Source of the DNA: Psychrobacter sp. 4Bb
Lineage (GTDB): Bacteria; Pseudomonadota; Gammaproteobacteria; Pseudomonadales; Moraxellaceae
Direction of reading: 5' to 3'
Assembly (NCBI RefSeq): GCF_002836735.1
Contig: NZ_PJAS01000076.1
Span: 54,598 to 118,597, forward strand
Length of the DNA: 64,000 bases
Position 1 is the stretch's first letter, and each line of letters starts with the position of its first letter. A program made the position numbers and the translations under genes. Below the pieces are notes generated by a model, which saw only the letters and a program-made list of their open reading frames with translations, was not told the origin of the DNA and did no database searches. Shown piece after piece: positions 35,762 through 44,020 of the stretch.

Positions 35762-36919
35762 ATGATCAAACTCATTTTATTGGGCTTGTTAGCAGGTGCA
35801 TTTTTTAGCTCGACATTTATCTTAAATGAGCTTATGAGTAGCGCAGGTGGACATTGGTTTTGGTCAGCGAGTCTACGCTATGTCTTTATGCTGTTGATTA
35901 TTACTGCCATTATTGCGATGCAACATGGCTTTAGTCGTGTTAAAGCGCTAATGAGAATTTTTCTTCAGCATTGGGGCTTTTGGTGCATTACTGGCAGTAT
36001 TGGGTTTGGACTGTTTTATACTGGTATTTGCTATGCCGCAGATCATGTTGCGGGATGGGTAGTAGCAGCTACCTTTATGTTTACCGTCGTCACCAGTTTG
36101 CTTGTGCTATTGGCATTTGGTCAACGTTTTGACAAAAAATTCATCGTATATGCTGTCATTGTCTTTATCGGTGTGGCGCTCGTCAATATCAGTGAAGGTC
36201 TGCATGCTGCTTCTATAACCGACACCGTCCCCATGTCTGACATGCTGCTGTACGGTGCGCTACCCGCTCTTATCGCCGCTTTTAGCTACCCAATTGGTAA
36301 CCAGCTGGTTTGGCAGGCTTCTCATAATGCCCGCCAGCGCAATACTGAATTGCAGAAGGCAGCAGAGTTTAACGATCAACGAGCTAGCATCAGTATTGGT
36401 ATTGATATCAGTGAGCAGAATGAACCACTCATATCCGAAGCTTATGATTTGCCAGCTACGACATATGATGCTACCGATATTGATAGCGTACTTCAAAGTA
36501 ACAACACTGCGGCAACCTCATCCCTACAAAATCTAATTGCTCGTATTCCTTCTATCGAAACCACGCTACTGCAAAATGCCTTTAACAAAGTGTGGCTAAT
36601 GACTCTTGGGTGTTTGCCATTTTGGCTGTTTTTGGGCATTATAGTGCGCCCTGACCAGCCCCACGCCTCACAAATAATCAATACGTTGCTCGTTGCTCTA
36701 TTAGCAGGCGTGGCAGCGACCACTATATTTTTGTATGCGCGCGAGCAAGCTGTTACTTCAAGCGAGGTTGCAGGCGTTGACTCAACCCAAGCCAGTGAAG
36801 TTATCTTTGCTTTGATTGGGGGTATATTATTATTAGATAACGCCATACCTTCGGCGATGGGACTGGTCGGTATAGGGCTGATTATTGTAGGACTGATATT
36901 ATTTGCAAAAGATGGCTAA
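35762..36919 (+). CDS. DMT-superfamily multidrug-resistance-type exporter with hydrophilic insertion
   Basis: 385 residues. A 10-helix drug/metabolite transporter of the EmrE-like PF13536 group ('LLGLLAGAFFSSTFILNELM', 'HWFWSASLRY', 'YTGICYAADHVAGWVVAATF', ending 'EVIFALIGGILLLDNAIPSAMGLVGIGLIIVGLIL'). Between helix 6 ('FSYPIGNQLVW') and helix 7 there is an unusual polar segment, about residues 186-264, rich in Asp, Asn, Gln and Ser, predicted to face the cytoplasm. Family members I know do not carry such a long loop. The substrate is unknown. The start ATG at 35762 lacks a strong ribosome-binding site. Confidence 0.82.
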   Translation: MIKLILLGLLAGAFFSSTFILNELMSSAGGHWFWSASLRYVFMLLIITAIIAMQHGFSRVKALMRIFLQHWGFWCITGSIGFGLFYTGICYAADHVAGWVVAATFMFTVVTSLLVLLAFGQRFDKKFIVYAVIVFIGVALVNISEGLHAASITDTVPMSDMLLYGALPALIAAFSYPIGNQLVWQASHNARQRNTELQKAAEFNDQRASISIGIDISEQNEPLISEAYDLPATTYDATDIDSVLQSNNTAATSSLQNLIARIPSIETTLLQNAFNKVWLMTLGCLPFWLFLGIIVRPDQPHASQIINTLLVALLAGVAATTIFLYAREQAVTSSEVAGVDSTQASEVIFALIGGILLLDNAIPSAMGLVGIGLIIVGLILFAKDG

Positions 36920-37019
36920 ATGGCACTGTAACACTACACCTCTTTCGTCAAATTTATGCATTGAATAGCCACCTAAAAAACACCTATCACTTTGATGATC
37001 TCGATTTGGCAATATAACC

Positions 37020-37655
37020 ATGGGTAATGCTTTGATTTTTCCTGATATTCTATTATATTTATTGGACATGGTTGGCATTATTGCCTGCGCGATTGCAGGG
37101 ACTTTGCTTGCGCAGCATAAAGGCTTTGATATTGCTGGTTGTATCTTGGTAGCGATGGTCAATGCCATCGGCGGTGGTACTTTACGTGATATGGCTCTCG
37201 ACCGTCATCCTCTATTTTGGATGACTGATCTTAATTACGTGATCGTTATCACGGTGACATCTCTTATCTTACAAATATTCTTTCACCTTTATAATAAGAT
37301 TGATAATGCGTTGAAACTCTTTGATGCCATTGGGCTGGCCGCTTTTAGTGTCATTGGTTTTAAGGTGGCCTTAACCCTAGACATGTCTCCCCTTATTGCT
37401 ATTATGATGGGTGTTTGGACCGCCATTATCGGTGGTTTGCTACGTGATATCATTTGTAATGAGATTCCGCTAGTGTTACAGCGTGAGATTTATATTACTG
37501 CCAGTATCGCAGGGTCGGTGACCTATTTATGCTTACAGTATTTTGGAGTCGGTGCCAGTCTCAACGAATTTATTATGCTGTTTGTCATCTTTGCAGTACG
37601 TATGCTCGCGCTCAGATTCGACTGGCATCTGCCTTCTATTCGACTCGTAAACTGA
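37020..37655 (+). CDS. trimeric intracellular cation channel-type protein (UPF0126), copy 1
   Basis: 211 residues with seven membrane helices made of two related halves: 'LDMVGIIACAIAGTLLAQHKGFDIAGC' and 'FDAIGLAAFSVIGFKVAL'. The conserved Gly/Arg loops are 'AIGGGTLRDMALDRHPLFW' and 'IIGGLLRDIICNEIPLVL'. Bacterial TRIC proteins form trimeric potassium or cation channels in the inner membrane. It is a tandem paralog of the next gene (71 bp gap). The start ATG at 37020 overlaps no other gene. Confidence 0.88.
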   Translation: MGNALIFPDILLYLLDMVGIIACAIAGTLLAQHKGFDIAGCILVAMVNAIGGGTLRDMALDRHPLFWMTDLNYVIVITVTSLILQIFFHLYNKIDNALKLFDAIGLAAFSVIGFKVALTLDMSPLIAIMMGVWTAIIGGLLRDIICNEIPLVLQREIYITASIAGSVTYLCLQYFGVGASLNEFIMLFVIFAVRMLALRFDWHLPSIRLVN

Positions 37656-37726
37656 TTAATTGAGCAAGACTCTGCTGAGATAGCCTTTGTTTGACTGACA
37701 ATAATTGAAAATAGTGAGAACTGCCC

Positions 37727-38392
37727 ATGTTGGCTATCGTATTGGACCCTACCGTACTGATCACTACTTTTGACCCGCGCTCTTTGATATATTTCTTCGA
37801 TATGATTGGCATTATCGCCTGTAGCGTTTCGGGCACGATACTTGCCAAGCACAAAAACTTCGACGTCTTCGGCTGTCTTCTCGTGTCTATTGTCACTGCT
37901 ATCGGCGGCGGCACGGTACGTGATGTCATTCTCGATCGCCATCCGTTATTTTGGATGGTAGATATGAGCTATCTGACCCTTATTACGATTTCATCGCTAG
38001 CGATGCAGATATTTTTTCATCCAAACTCTAGACGAGTGGATAAGTTCCTCAAGCTTTCTGACACCATTGGTCTGTCAGCATTTACACTGATCGGTATCAA
38101 AGTCGCTGACAGTATGGGCGCCAATGTGCCTGTAGCGCTATTATTAGGTGTAATTACTATCGTGGTTGGTGGCATCATTCGCGATATGATTTGCAATGAG
38201 ATTCCATTGGTACTACAGCAAGAGATTTATATCACCGCAGCGTTGACAGGTGGGGTGCTGTACTTTGCTCTAAAGAATTTAGGCGTGACAGATTGGGTAG
38301 CTGACATCTCTACGATGAGTACGATTTTTACTTTGCGTATGCTGGCTATTCGTTACGATTGGCAGTTCCCCACATTAGAGTGGAAATACTAA
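37727..38392 (+). CDS. trimeric intracellular cation channel-type protein (UPF0126), copy 2
   Basis: 221 residues, same seven-helix TRIC architecture as copy 1 and clearly similar along its length: 'FDMIGIIACSVSGTILAKHKNFDVFGC', 'AIGGGTVRDVILDRHPLFW', 'SDTIGLSAFTLIGIKVAD' and 'VVGGIIRDMICNEIPLVLQQEIYITAAL'. It differs in its longer N-terminus and C-terminal end. Probably an inner-membrane cation channel. A broken MITE end sits 5 bp after its stop. Confidence 0.88.
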   Translation: MLAIVLDPTVLITTFDPRSLIYFFDMIGIIACSVSGTILAKHKNFDVFGCLLVSIVTAIGGGTVRDVILDRHPLFWMVDMSYLTLITISSLAMQIFFHPNSRRVDKFLKLSDTIGLSAFTLIGIKVADSMGANVPVALLLGVITIVVGGIIRDMICNEIPLVLQQEIYITAALTGGVLYFALKNLGVTDWVADISTMSTIFTLRMLAIRYDWQFPTLEWKY

Positions 38393-38397
38393 TACTA

Positions 38398-38420
38398 GGG
38401 CGTGTCTTCATTTCAAAAAT
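38398..38420. repeat. solo end of the 170-bp MITE family
   Basis: GGGCGTGTCTTCATTTCA at 38398-38415, continuing in kind to 38420, matches the inverted right end of the 170-bp element at 41796-41965. The rest of the element is missing. A TA precedes it (38396-38397). Confidence 0.7.
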
Positions 38421-38423
38421 ACC

Positions 38424-38447
38424 AACGCGCCCATATTTGAGCGCGTT
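38424..38447. terminator. hairpin after the second TRIC gene
   Basis: AACGCGC (38424-38430) and GCGCGTT (38441-38447) form a 7-bp GC-rich stem between convergent genes (TRIC and recJ). T tracts are weak, so termination is only likely. Confidence 0.5.
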
Positions 38448-38474
38448 TAGTATTATCGGTTTGACATTGCTACT

Positions 38475-40313
38475 TTAGCCGTGCTCTACCACAGCCAAAT
38501 CTTTAACCATCAGCTGTAAGCTTTGCTTGCCATTCCATTCATTGATGTCTAGCTGAAACAACAAATGGACTTGCTTAGCACGGTAATCCCACGCCTCATT
38601 ATCGAAGTTAAAGCAAATGGCCTCTATCGGATATTGAACGTCTGGATAGCGCAGCGATAATTTAAGATGTTTGTCTTTTAAAATCTTGAAGCTTAATACC
38701 TCAAACACACCGTCAAATATCGGTGGCGCAAACCCATGACCCCAGATACTGGCATCGGCTAAATGCTCAGCAAACCATAAGCTAAAGTCACTCGCTTGCA
38801 AAGGTCCATCGGTGAATTTTTGCTCTGCAAATACCTCATCATCCATCTGAGCCATCACTTCATTAAAAGCTGTGACAAATGCCTCAAAGTTGCGGCGCTT
38901 GAGGGTCAGGCCTGCTGCCATCGCGTGCCCGCCGAAATGACTTATTAAGTCTGGATAACGCTCAGCAACTTGTTCAATCGCATCACGAATATGTACGCCA
39001 GCGATAGAACGTGCAGAGCCTTTAATGGCACTATCTTCATCCGTTTGTTCAGTATCTGCTGGCGCAAATACGATACTGGGTAAATAATAGCTTTCTTTTA
39101 GACGACCAGCGACAATGCCGATGACTCCTTGATGCCAGTCGTCTTGGTATAAAATAATACTACGCGCGCCTGCATTGCTGGCTTTAGCAGTAGAGACAGC
39201 CTGAGTAATTATGTCATCGTTACTGGCATTATCATTGCCATCACCACTCACACTCTCATCGCTATTATCTTTATTAGCCAATGCTTGTACGATACTATCA
39301 GCTTGCGCACGCATCTCGCCCTCTACATGACGACGCGTACGGTTCAGCTGTTCAAGCTCTTGTGCCAAACGTTGTGCGGTGCTCCAGTCTTCGGTTAATA
39401 AGCATTCGATACCGATGCGCATATTGTCCATGCGCCCAGCTGCATTGATACGTGGGCCTAATACAAAACCAAAATCCTGAGCATGAAGCTGCTTGGGATT
39501 ACGGCCCGCTTGCTCAAGCAATGCTAATATTCCCATACAGCAGCGGCCTTGATGAATAGCCGATAATCCATGATGTACCAAGATACGGTTGTTTTTATCG
39601 AGTACCCCAACGTCTGCAATCGTCCCAAGTGCGACCAAATCCAAATATTGGCTAACCTGTACGGTAGACTTGCCAGCTTCGCGGCGCAGCTTTGCTAAGC
39701 GTCCGAGCACATAAAACGCGACTCCAACTCCGACCAGTGCTTTACTGGCAAAGTCACAACCTAGCTGATTGGGATTGACTACCGCTTCCGCAGGTGGCGT
39801 CTCTTTGGTCGTGAGATGATGGTCAGTGATAATCACCGTGATACCATCAGCTTGGGCTCGCGCTACCCCTTCATGACTTGAGATGCCATTATCAACCGTC
39901 ACTATCATATCTGGCTGAAAAGTCTCAATGCCTAACTCGACAATCTCTGGCGTCAGGCCATAACCGTACTTAAAACGATCTGGCACTAGGAAATCAACGA
40001 CCGCACCCATCTTTGTGAGCGCTCGCATCATTAAGGCCGTACTGGTGGCACCATCACAGTCAAAGTCACCAACGATCAGGATGCGCTGATGCTCATCAAT
40101 GGCCACATCTAATAAGCGCACGGCTTCTGTGACACCGTGCAGGGCCTCAGCAGGCAATAGACCTGATAGGCTAGTCTCCAGCTCATCAGGCGCAGTGATA
40201 CCTCGCCCTGCATACAGACGGGCAAGCGTGAATGATTGAGCGGCAAATGGTTGCAGCGCGGCGGGCAACTCGTCGATGCGAGTGCTGGTATAACGGGGGG
40301 TTAAATTTAGCAT
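38475..40313 (-). CDS. recJ: single-stranded-DNA-specific exonuclease RecJ
   Basis: 612 residues (E. coli RecJ 577). A 5'-3' ssDNA exonuclease of recombination and mismatch repair. DHH-family motifs: 'ILIVGDFDCDGATSTALM' (about 78-95), 'VTVDNGISSHEG', 'IITDHH' (DHH at about 164-166), and in the DHHA1 domain 'FGGHAMAAGLTL'. Residues about 348-382 form a Ser/Asp/Asn-rich low-complexity insertion ('SDESVSGDGNDNASNDD') between the DHH and DHHA1 domains. The OB-fold follows at the C-terminus. Cytoplasmic. Confidence 0.96.
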   Translation of the reverse strand: MLNLTPRYTSTRIDELPAALQPFAAQSFTLARLYAGRGITAPDELETSLSGLLPAEALHGVTEAVRLLDVAIDEHQRILIVGDFDCDGATSTALMMRALTKMGAVVDFLVPDRFKYGYGLTPEIVELGIETFQPDMIVTVDNGISSHEGVARAQADGITVIITDHHLTTKETPPAEAVVNPNQLGCDFASKALVGVGVAFYVLGRLAKLRREAGKSTVQVSQYLDLVALGTIADVGVLDKNNRILVHHGLSAIHQGRCCMGILALLEQAGRNPKQLHAQDFGFVLGPRINAAGRMDNMRIGIECLLTEDWSTAQRLAQELEQLNRTRRHVEGEMRAQADSIVQALANKDNSDESVSGDGNDNASNDDIITQAVSTAKASNAGARSIILYQDDWHQGVIGIVAGRLKESYYLPSIVFAPADTEQTDEDSAIKGSARSIAGVHIRDAIEQVAERYPDLISHFGGHAMAAGLTLKRRNFEAFVTAFNEVMAQMDDEVFAEQKFTDGPLQASDFSLWFAEHLADASIWGHGFAPPIFDGVFEVLSFKILKDKHLKLSLRYPDVQYPIEAICFNFDNEAWDYRAKQVHLLFQLDINEWNGKQSLQLMVKDLAVVEHG

Positions 40314-40630
40314 GAGCGTATTCTACTGGCTTTAGTAGAGGGTCACAATGACAATTTATACTACCTCTGTATATCATTAGGCATTGTACAACTTGATGAA
40401 TAATGCCCATATATTAGTGATAATTGAGACTGCCATTTTTATAGCTTATACAAACCACCTTCATTTAATCACTTACAAAAAAGGTGCACAGTGTGAGCAA
40501 TTTCATTCATTTTGCTACAAAGCAATGATTGTAAGCCACGCATAAATCCATAAAATAGTAAGCAACTGAAGGATTTGTTATCTATTGAACTTTTTATCAT
40601 TTATATTTTAATTATTTATAAGGACACTTT
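40314..40630. other. divergent intergenic region recJ / DUF697-like gene
   Basis: About 315 bases. No repeat or RNA is recognised. The last 70 bases are AT-rich and end in AAGGACAC, the ribosome-binding site of the gene at 40631. Confidence 0.45.
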
Positions 40631-41146
40631 ATGAAAACCACGCCACTTGCTGAAAAACTTCCAAATACTATCGACCCTAACCTAGACCTTGATAAGGTTA
40701 AGAAAGAATGTCAGGGAATGGTAAAAAGACGCGCTAGAGTTTCTGCTGGTGTAGCGGTTGTGCCAGTACCATTTTTTGATGTGGCAGTTGATGCGGGGAT
40801 GTTGACACAATTGATTCCAGAGATTAGTGAGCGTTTTGGTCTCATTGAAGACCGTCAGTCAGCCATTAATTTGGAATCTCGCGAAGTGCATTGGAGCGCA
40901 GTAAAAGACCGTACCGTAGATTTCGCTGGTCTAATGGCAACACGCGGTATCGTCAAAAAAACCATCCAAGGTTTTGGTGGTCGTATCGCTGCCAAACAAG
41001 TGACTAAGTTTATTCCACTTGGTGGCCAATTGGTTGCTGCAACTATGGGTTACACGATTTTTAAGAAAATCGCTAATGACCATATCAACGAATGCTATAA
41101 ATTGGCAAAAGATATCCAGCAAAAAGAACACGGCAAAAACGTATAA
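40631..41146 (+). CDS. DUF697-like hypothetical protein
   Basis: 171 residues. After a polar N-terminus with a short helix ('DLDKVKKECQGMVKRRARVSAG'), the segment 'AVVPVPFFDVAVDAGMLTQLIPEISERFGL' resembles the DUF697/YcjF-type C-terminal helical domain, which is often linked to small GTPases; a second hydrophobic part is 'KFIPLGGQLVAATMGYTIFKKIA'. It may be peripheral to the membrane. No GTPase domain or partner is present. Function unknown. AAGGACACTTT lies upstream of the ATG. It stands alone with a terminator after it. Confidence 0.7.
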   Translation: MKTTPLAEKLPNTIDPNLDLDKVKKECQGMVKRRARVSAGVAVVPVPFFDVAVDAGMLTQLIPEISERFGLIEDRQSAINLESREVHWSAVKDRTVDFAGLMATRGIVKKTIQGFGGRIAAKQVTKFIPLGGQLVAATMGYTIFKKIANDHINECYKLAKDIQQKEHGKNV

Positions 41147-41174
41147 ATAAGCCAAATAGCTTAGCCTATATCAA

Positions 41175-41206
41175 GCCAGTTAAGTGATTACTTAGCTGGC
41201 TTTTTT
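41175..41206 (+). terminator. terminator after the DUF697-like gene
   Basis: GCCAGTTAAG (41175-41184) pairs with CTTAGCTGGC (41191-41200, one G-U), followed by six T. Confidence 0.85.
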
Positions 41207-41330
41207 GTGGTTTATACAAATAGGTCATAGAGTTCTAAAATAACATGCGCTTGTGGTTAATGATGTCATTGCTAGGTTTTACTGATAATATACAGCTTTA
41301 TTTATGACAGACACCTTAAAGGACTAACTT

Positions 41331-41720
41331 ATGAAAAAAATCTTGGCTTCAACGATGATGCTAGCGACTTTTGCCTTGGCGGGATGTACCTCAACAGGTA
41401 CTACAAACAACGGTACAGGTACAGCAATCGGTACCGCAAACGAGATCGGCATGAATGTTTTTAGAGCTGCGATCGACAACCAATGCCGTAGCCAAATTGA
41501 AAAACAAAACGCATGGCGTGTTGCAAGCGTCGCTATGACAGAAGCACAGCAAGAATCTGTTAAAACCAATGTTTGTGGCTGTGTGAGTGAGCAAGCGCCA
41601 CAGCAAGTGACGATTGTTGAGCTGGGCAATGCCGCGATTGACTCTCAGTACCGTACTCAGTTAGTCGCACAAGTCGTCGCCAAATCTCTACAGAGCTGCT
41701 ATACAAGCTTTGTTCAATAG
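41331..41720 (+). CDS. small predicted lipoprotein
   Basis: 129 residues. The signal peptide 'KKILASTMMLATFALAGC' ends in the lipobox 'LAGC' (Cys19), followed by a Thr/Asn/Gly-rich tether ('TSTGTTNNGTGTAIG'). The mature part has three more Cys (about 45, 83 and 85, 'QCRSQ' and 'VCGCV') plus one near the end ('LQSC'), which could form disulfides. It has no Asp at position +2, so outer-membrane anchoring is likely. I do not recognise a family. It has its own terminator. Confidence 0.8.
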   Translation: MKKILASTMMLATFALAGCTSTGTTNNGTGTAIGTANEIGMNVFRAAIDNQCRSQIEKQNAWRVASVAMTEAQQESVKTNVCGCVSEQAPQQVTIVELGNAAIDSQYRTQLVAQVVAKSLQSCYTSFVQ

Positions 41721-41758
41721 AACAATTAAGTTATTTATTAGAATAAAAAATAATAAAG

Positions 41759-41789
41759 AGGGTGCGTTATACATAATGCACCCTTTTTA
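41759..41789 (+). terminator. terminator after the lipoprotein gene
   Basis: AGGGTGC (41759-41765) pairs with GCACCCT (41778-41784) around an AT-rich loop, followed by TTTT. The MITE begins 7 bp later. Confidence 0.8.
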
Positions 41790-41795
41790 TTGCTA

Positions 41796-41965
41796 GGGCG
41801 TGTCTTCAATTCACTCGATAGTTATCTAAATGGGCTAAAAATAGCTAAATTTTGCCAAACATCGTCAAATCGTTGGTTAATATCCCGATATTATCTGCAC
41901 CATTTTCCTCGTTTGACGGCAACTTATCTCATTTTTATCACCATTTTTGAAATGAAGACACGCCC
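41796..41965. mobile_element. 170-bp TA-flanked MITE, copy A
   Basis: Terminal inverted repeats are GGGCGTGTCTTCAATTCA and, at the other end, the inverse of GGGCGTGTCTTCATTTCA (17 of 18). TA flanks both sides (41794-41795 and 41966-41967), as for IS5- or IS630-type target duplications. It has no transposase frame. It is the same length as, and roughly 85% identical by eye to, copy B at 49219. It inserted just after a terminator and 25 bp from the end of the next gene. Confidence 0.85.
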
Positions 41966-41990
41966 TAATAGATTAGTTCAACTAATTAGC

Positions 41991-42368
41991 CTAAAATTTA
42001 TTTGTGTCAGATGCTTGAGAAGTTATAGAGGCCGTAAAAGGTAATGATTGGCTACGACGGAAATACTTCGAGGTGCTATCAATAATTTTATCTACTTCCT
42101 TAATTAAATCATTAATCACGTCATCGTAAATACCATGATATAGCTCTTTTTCAAATGCTGTAAATGGGTGTTTGCGCGACGCTGAACCCACCTCAGTGAC
42201 ACCGTCTTTACTATAAAAAATATCTACGCGACCATCACTATTCAACACACAATTTAATAGTCCACCTTCAATTTCCATCTCTACGCGTTCTGGCATAAAA
42301 ATATAGTCATCTACATTGATAAGCTTCTTTTCTACTTCTCGTTTAAAAAATGATTTGATATCAAACAT
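41991..42368 (-). CDS. hypothetical protein
   Basis: 125 residues, not recognised. It starts 'MFDIKSFFKREVEKKL', contains a short beta-rich segment ('NCVLNSDGRVDIFYSKDGVTEVGS') and helical parts ('YDDVINDLIKEVDKIIDS'), and ends in a Ser/Thr-rich polar tail ('FTASITSQASDTNKF'). It has no signal peptide or membrane segment. Its stop lies 24 bp from the MITE flank, so the C-terminal tail could be partly shaped by the insertion. It stands alone on the minus strand. Confidence 0.65.
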   Translation of the reverse strand: MFDIKSFFKREVEKKLINVDDYIFMPERVEMEIEGGLLNCVLNSDGRVDIFYSKDGVTEVGSASRKHPFTAFEKELYHGIYDDVINDLIKEVDKIIDSTSKYFRRSQSLPFTASITSQASDTNKF

Positions 42369-42656
42369 AGGTACATCCCTAACTTTATAATTATAAGATA
42401 CGTGAGCATGCCGAGCACTGTGACTGTTACCCAGTATTTATCTGCGTGATTAACGGGTCATGCTTTACTCAGTTATCCTATAAGATAGCGTTAGATTATT
42501 TAAGGTGCGATATGTAAAACTGCGTTTGATGTTGGTAAAAATGTGCGCTTAACTCTGGCTTCAATACAGTTCCAACAACCGAAATAAACACAACAAAAAA
42601 AAGCTGCCAATAAGCAACTTCCCTTATTTATTATCGAACTGCATTGACTAACTGAG

Positions 42657-43709
42657 TTAGACCCAGCCTTTCTCACGAAATGATTTGAGTACCTTTACAA
42701 ATACTGCCATTTCATCAGGTCTGCCAAGTGTTAATCGATTAAAGCCAGTGATAGGTGCAAACTCACGCCCAACAGCAATACCATGCTCACGCATTCTATC
42801 GATATAGGTTTGTACATCGCCTTTTATCTCATGGAATATAAAGCTTGCCTGTGATGGCAAGTAGCGTAAGCCAAGCTCATCTAATGTTTGCTCAACCAAC
42901 TGACGCGATTGATTGGCCGTACATAAGCTCAATGCCAAAAAATCTTCATCATCAAGAGTCGTTAACGCAGCTACAGCACCTGCTAAGTTGGTATTATCAA
43001 TCGAGATAAAAGCCTCTAGTTTGGCTATCATTTGCGGGCTAGCAACTGCATAGCCGACACGCATGCCAGCGAGTGCACATAGTTTTGAAAAGGTACGCAC
43101 CACAACGATATTTTCAGAGTACTCCTCTCGTATCCATGTAACACCACTCTCAAAACTTGGATCAGTCACATACTCTGAATAAGCTTCATCTAATAAAAAG
43201 TAATGGTTACTTGGTGCATGCCCTACCCATTCTTTGAGCTTTACTGTGTCAGTAATAGTCGACGTTGGGTTGTTTGGATTGCACAGATAAAACAAGCTAA
43301 TACCGTCAAAGTCATCAGCCACTTTTTGCATACTTTGCAAGTCAAAAGCGTAATTTTCAGTGGTCAGCGGCACTTTTACCACAGGCACATCAATGGATGT
43401 CGCATATAATTCAGCATAGGCAAAGGTTGGATGCGGCACGATAACTTGGAGTTTTTTGCCTGCTACTAATGCTTGATTTTGTAGCATTTGGACGACAGTA
43501 CGAATATTTTCACTAGATCCACTGCCTAGAGAAATTTGGCGCTCTGCTACACCGTTTATCTCAGCGACTTTGGTAATCAGCGCCGCACGTTGGTCATCGG
43601 GATAACGAAAGCCGATGTCTAGAGAGTCGATAACGGCTTGTTTGGCAGCATCTGACATGCCGAGTGAATTTTCGTTAGAGTTTAATTCTATTAAGTTGTT
43701 GGTAAGCAC
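42657..43709 (-). CDS. HisC-like pyridoxal-phosphate aminotransferase
   Basis: 350 residues of fold type I, close to histidinol-phosphate aminotransferase and related amino-acid aminotransferases. 'LIELNSNENSLGMSDAA' is the typical N-terminus, 'SLGSGSSENIRTVVQML' holds the phosphate, 'FYLCNPNNPTSTI' and 'LLDEAYSEYV' bind PLP, and 'VVVRTFSKLCALAGMRVGYAVA' contains the Schiff-base Lys (about 212). It is not in a his operon here. It may serve histidine, aromatic amino acid or another pathway; HisC proper is not proven. Confidence 0.88.
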   Translation of the reverse strand: MLTNNLIELNSNENSLGMSDAAKQAVIDSLDIGFRYPDDQRAALITKVAEINGVAERQISLGSGSSENIRTVVQMLQNQALVAGKKLQVIVPHPTFAYAELYATSIDVPVVKVPLTTENYAFDLQSMQKVADDFDGISLFYLCNPNNPTSTITDTVKLKEWVGHAPSNHYFLLDEAYSEYVTDPSFESGVTWIREEYSENIVVVRTFSKLCALAGMRVGYAVASPQMIAKLEAFISIDNTNLAGAVAALTTLDDEDFLALSLCTANQSRQLVEQTLDELGLRYLPSQASFIFHEIKGDVQTYIDRMREHGIAVGREFAPITGFNRLTLGRPDEMAVFVKVLKSFREKGWV

Positions 43710-44020
43710 AGTGAATAATACGCCTAGATTATGTCCATTCCAAAAATTCAGTCTATGTTGACAATGTGACCTATAAGAACAATAAGCCTAGCCCAAATAG
43801 AGCATTACACGTACTCGGCTTGTTAGCATGTGACTTAAATTTTTGAAATATTATATGGATGGTGAGATTTATGCGGATATGGTAAGTGGCAATGCGCAGT
43901 ATTACAAGCCTTCTACACATTCCGATATTGAATAAACCATAAAAAAGTGGGGTACTCAAAAAGCACCCCACCTTCGATATTACTTAGCCTCTTTTTAGCT
44001 TCAATATTCGACCTACGCTA
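43710..44020. other. intergenic region holding the uvrB terminator
   Basis: About 310 bases between the HisC-like gene and uvrB, both on the minus strand. Apart from the uvrB terminator at 43940-43971 I see no coding or repeat feature; the promoter of the aminotransferase gene should lie here. Confidence 0.45.
43940..43971 (-). terminator. uvrB terminator
   Basis: GTGGGGT (43947-43953) and ACCCCAC (43965-43971) form the stem. On the minus strand it is followed by six T. It lies 50 bp past the uvrB stop. Confidence 0.85.
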
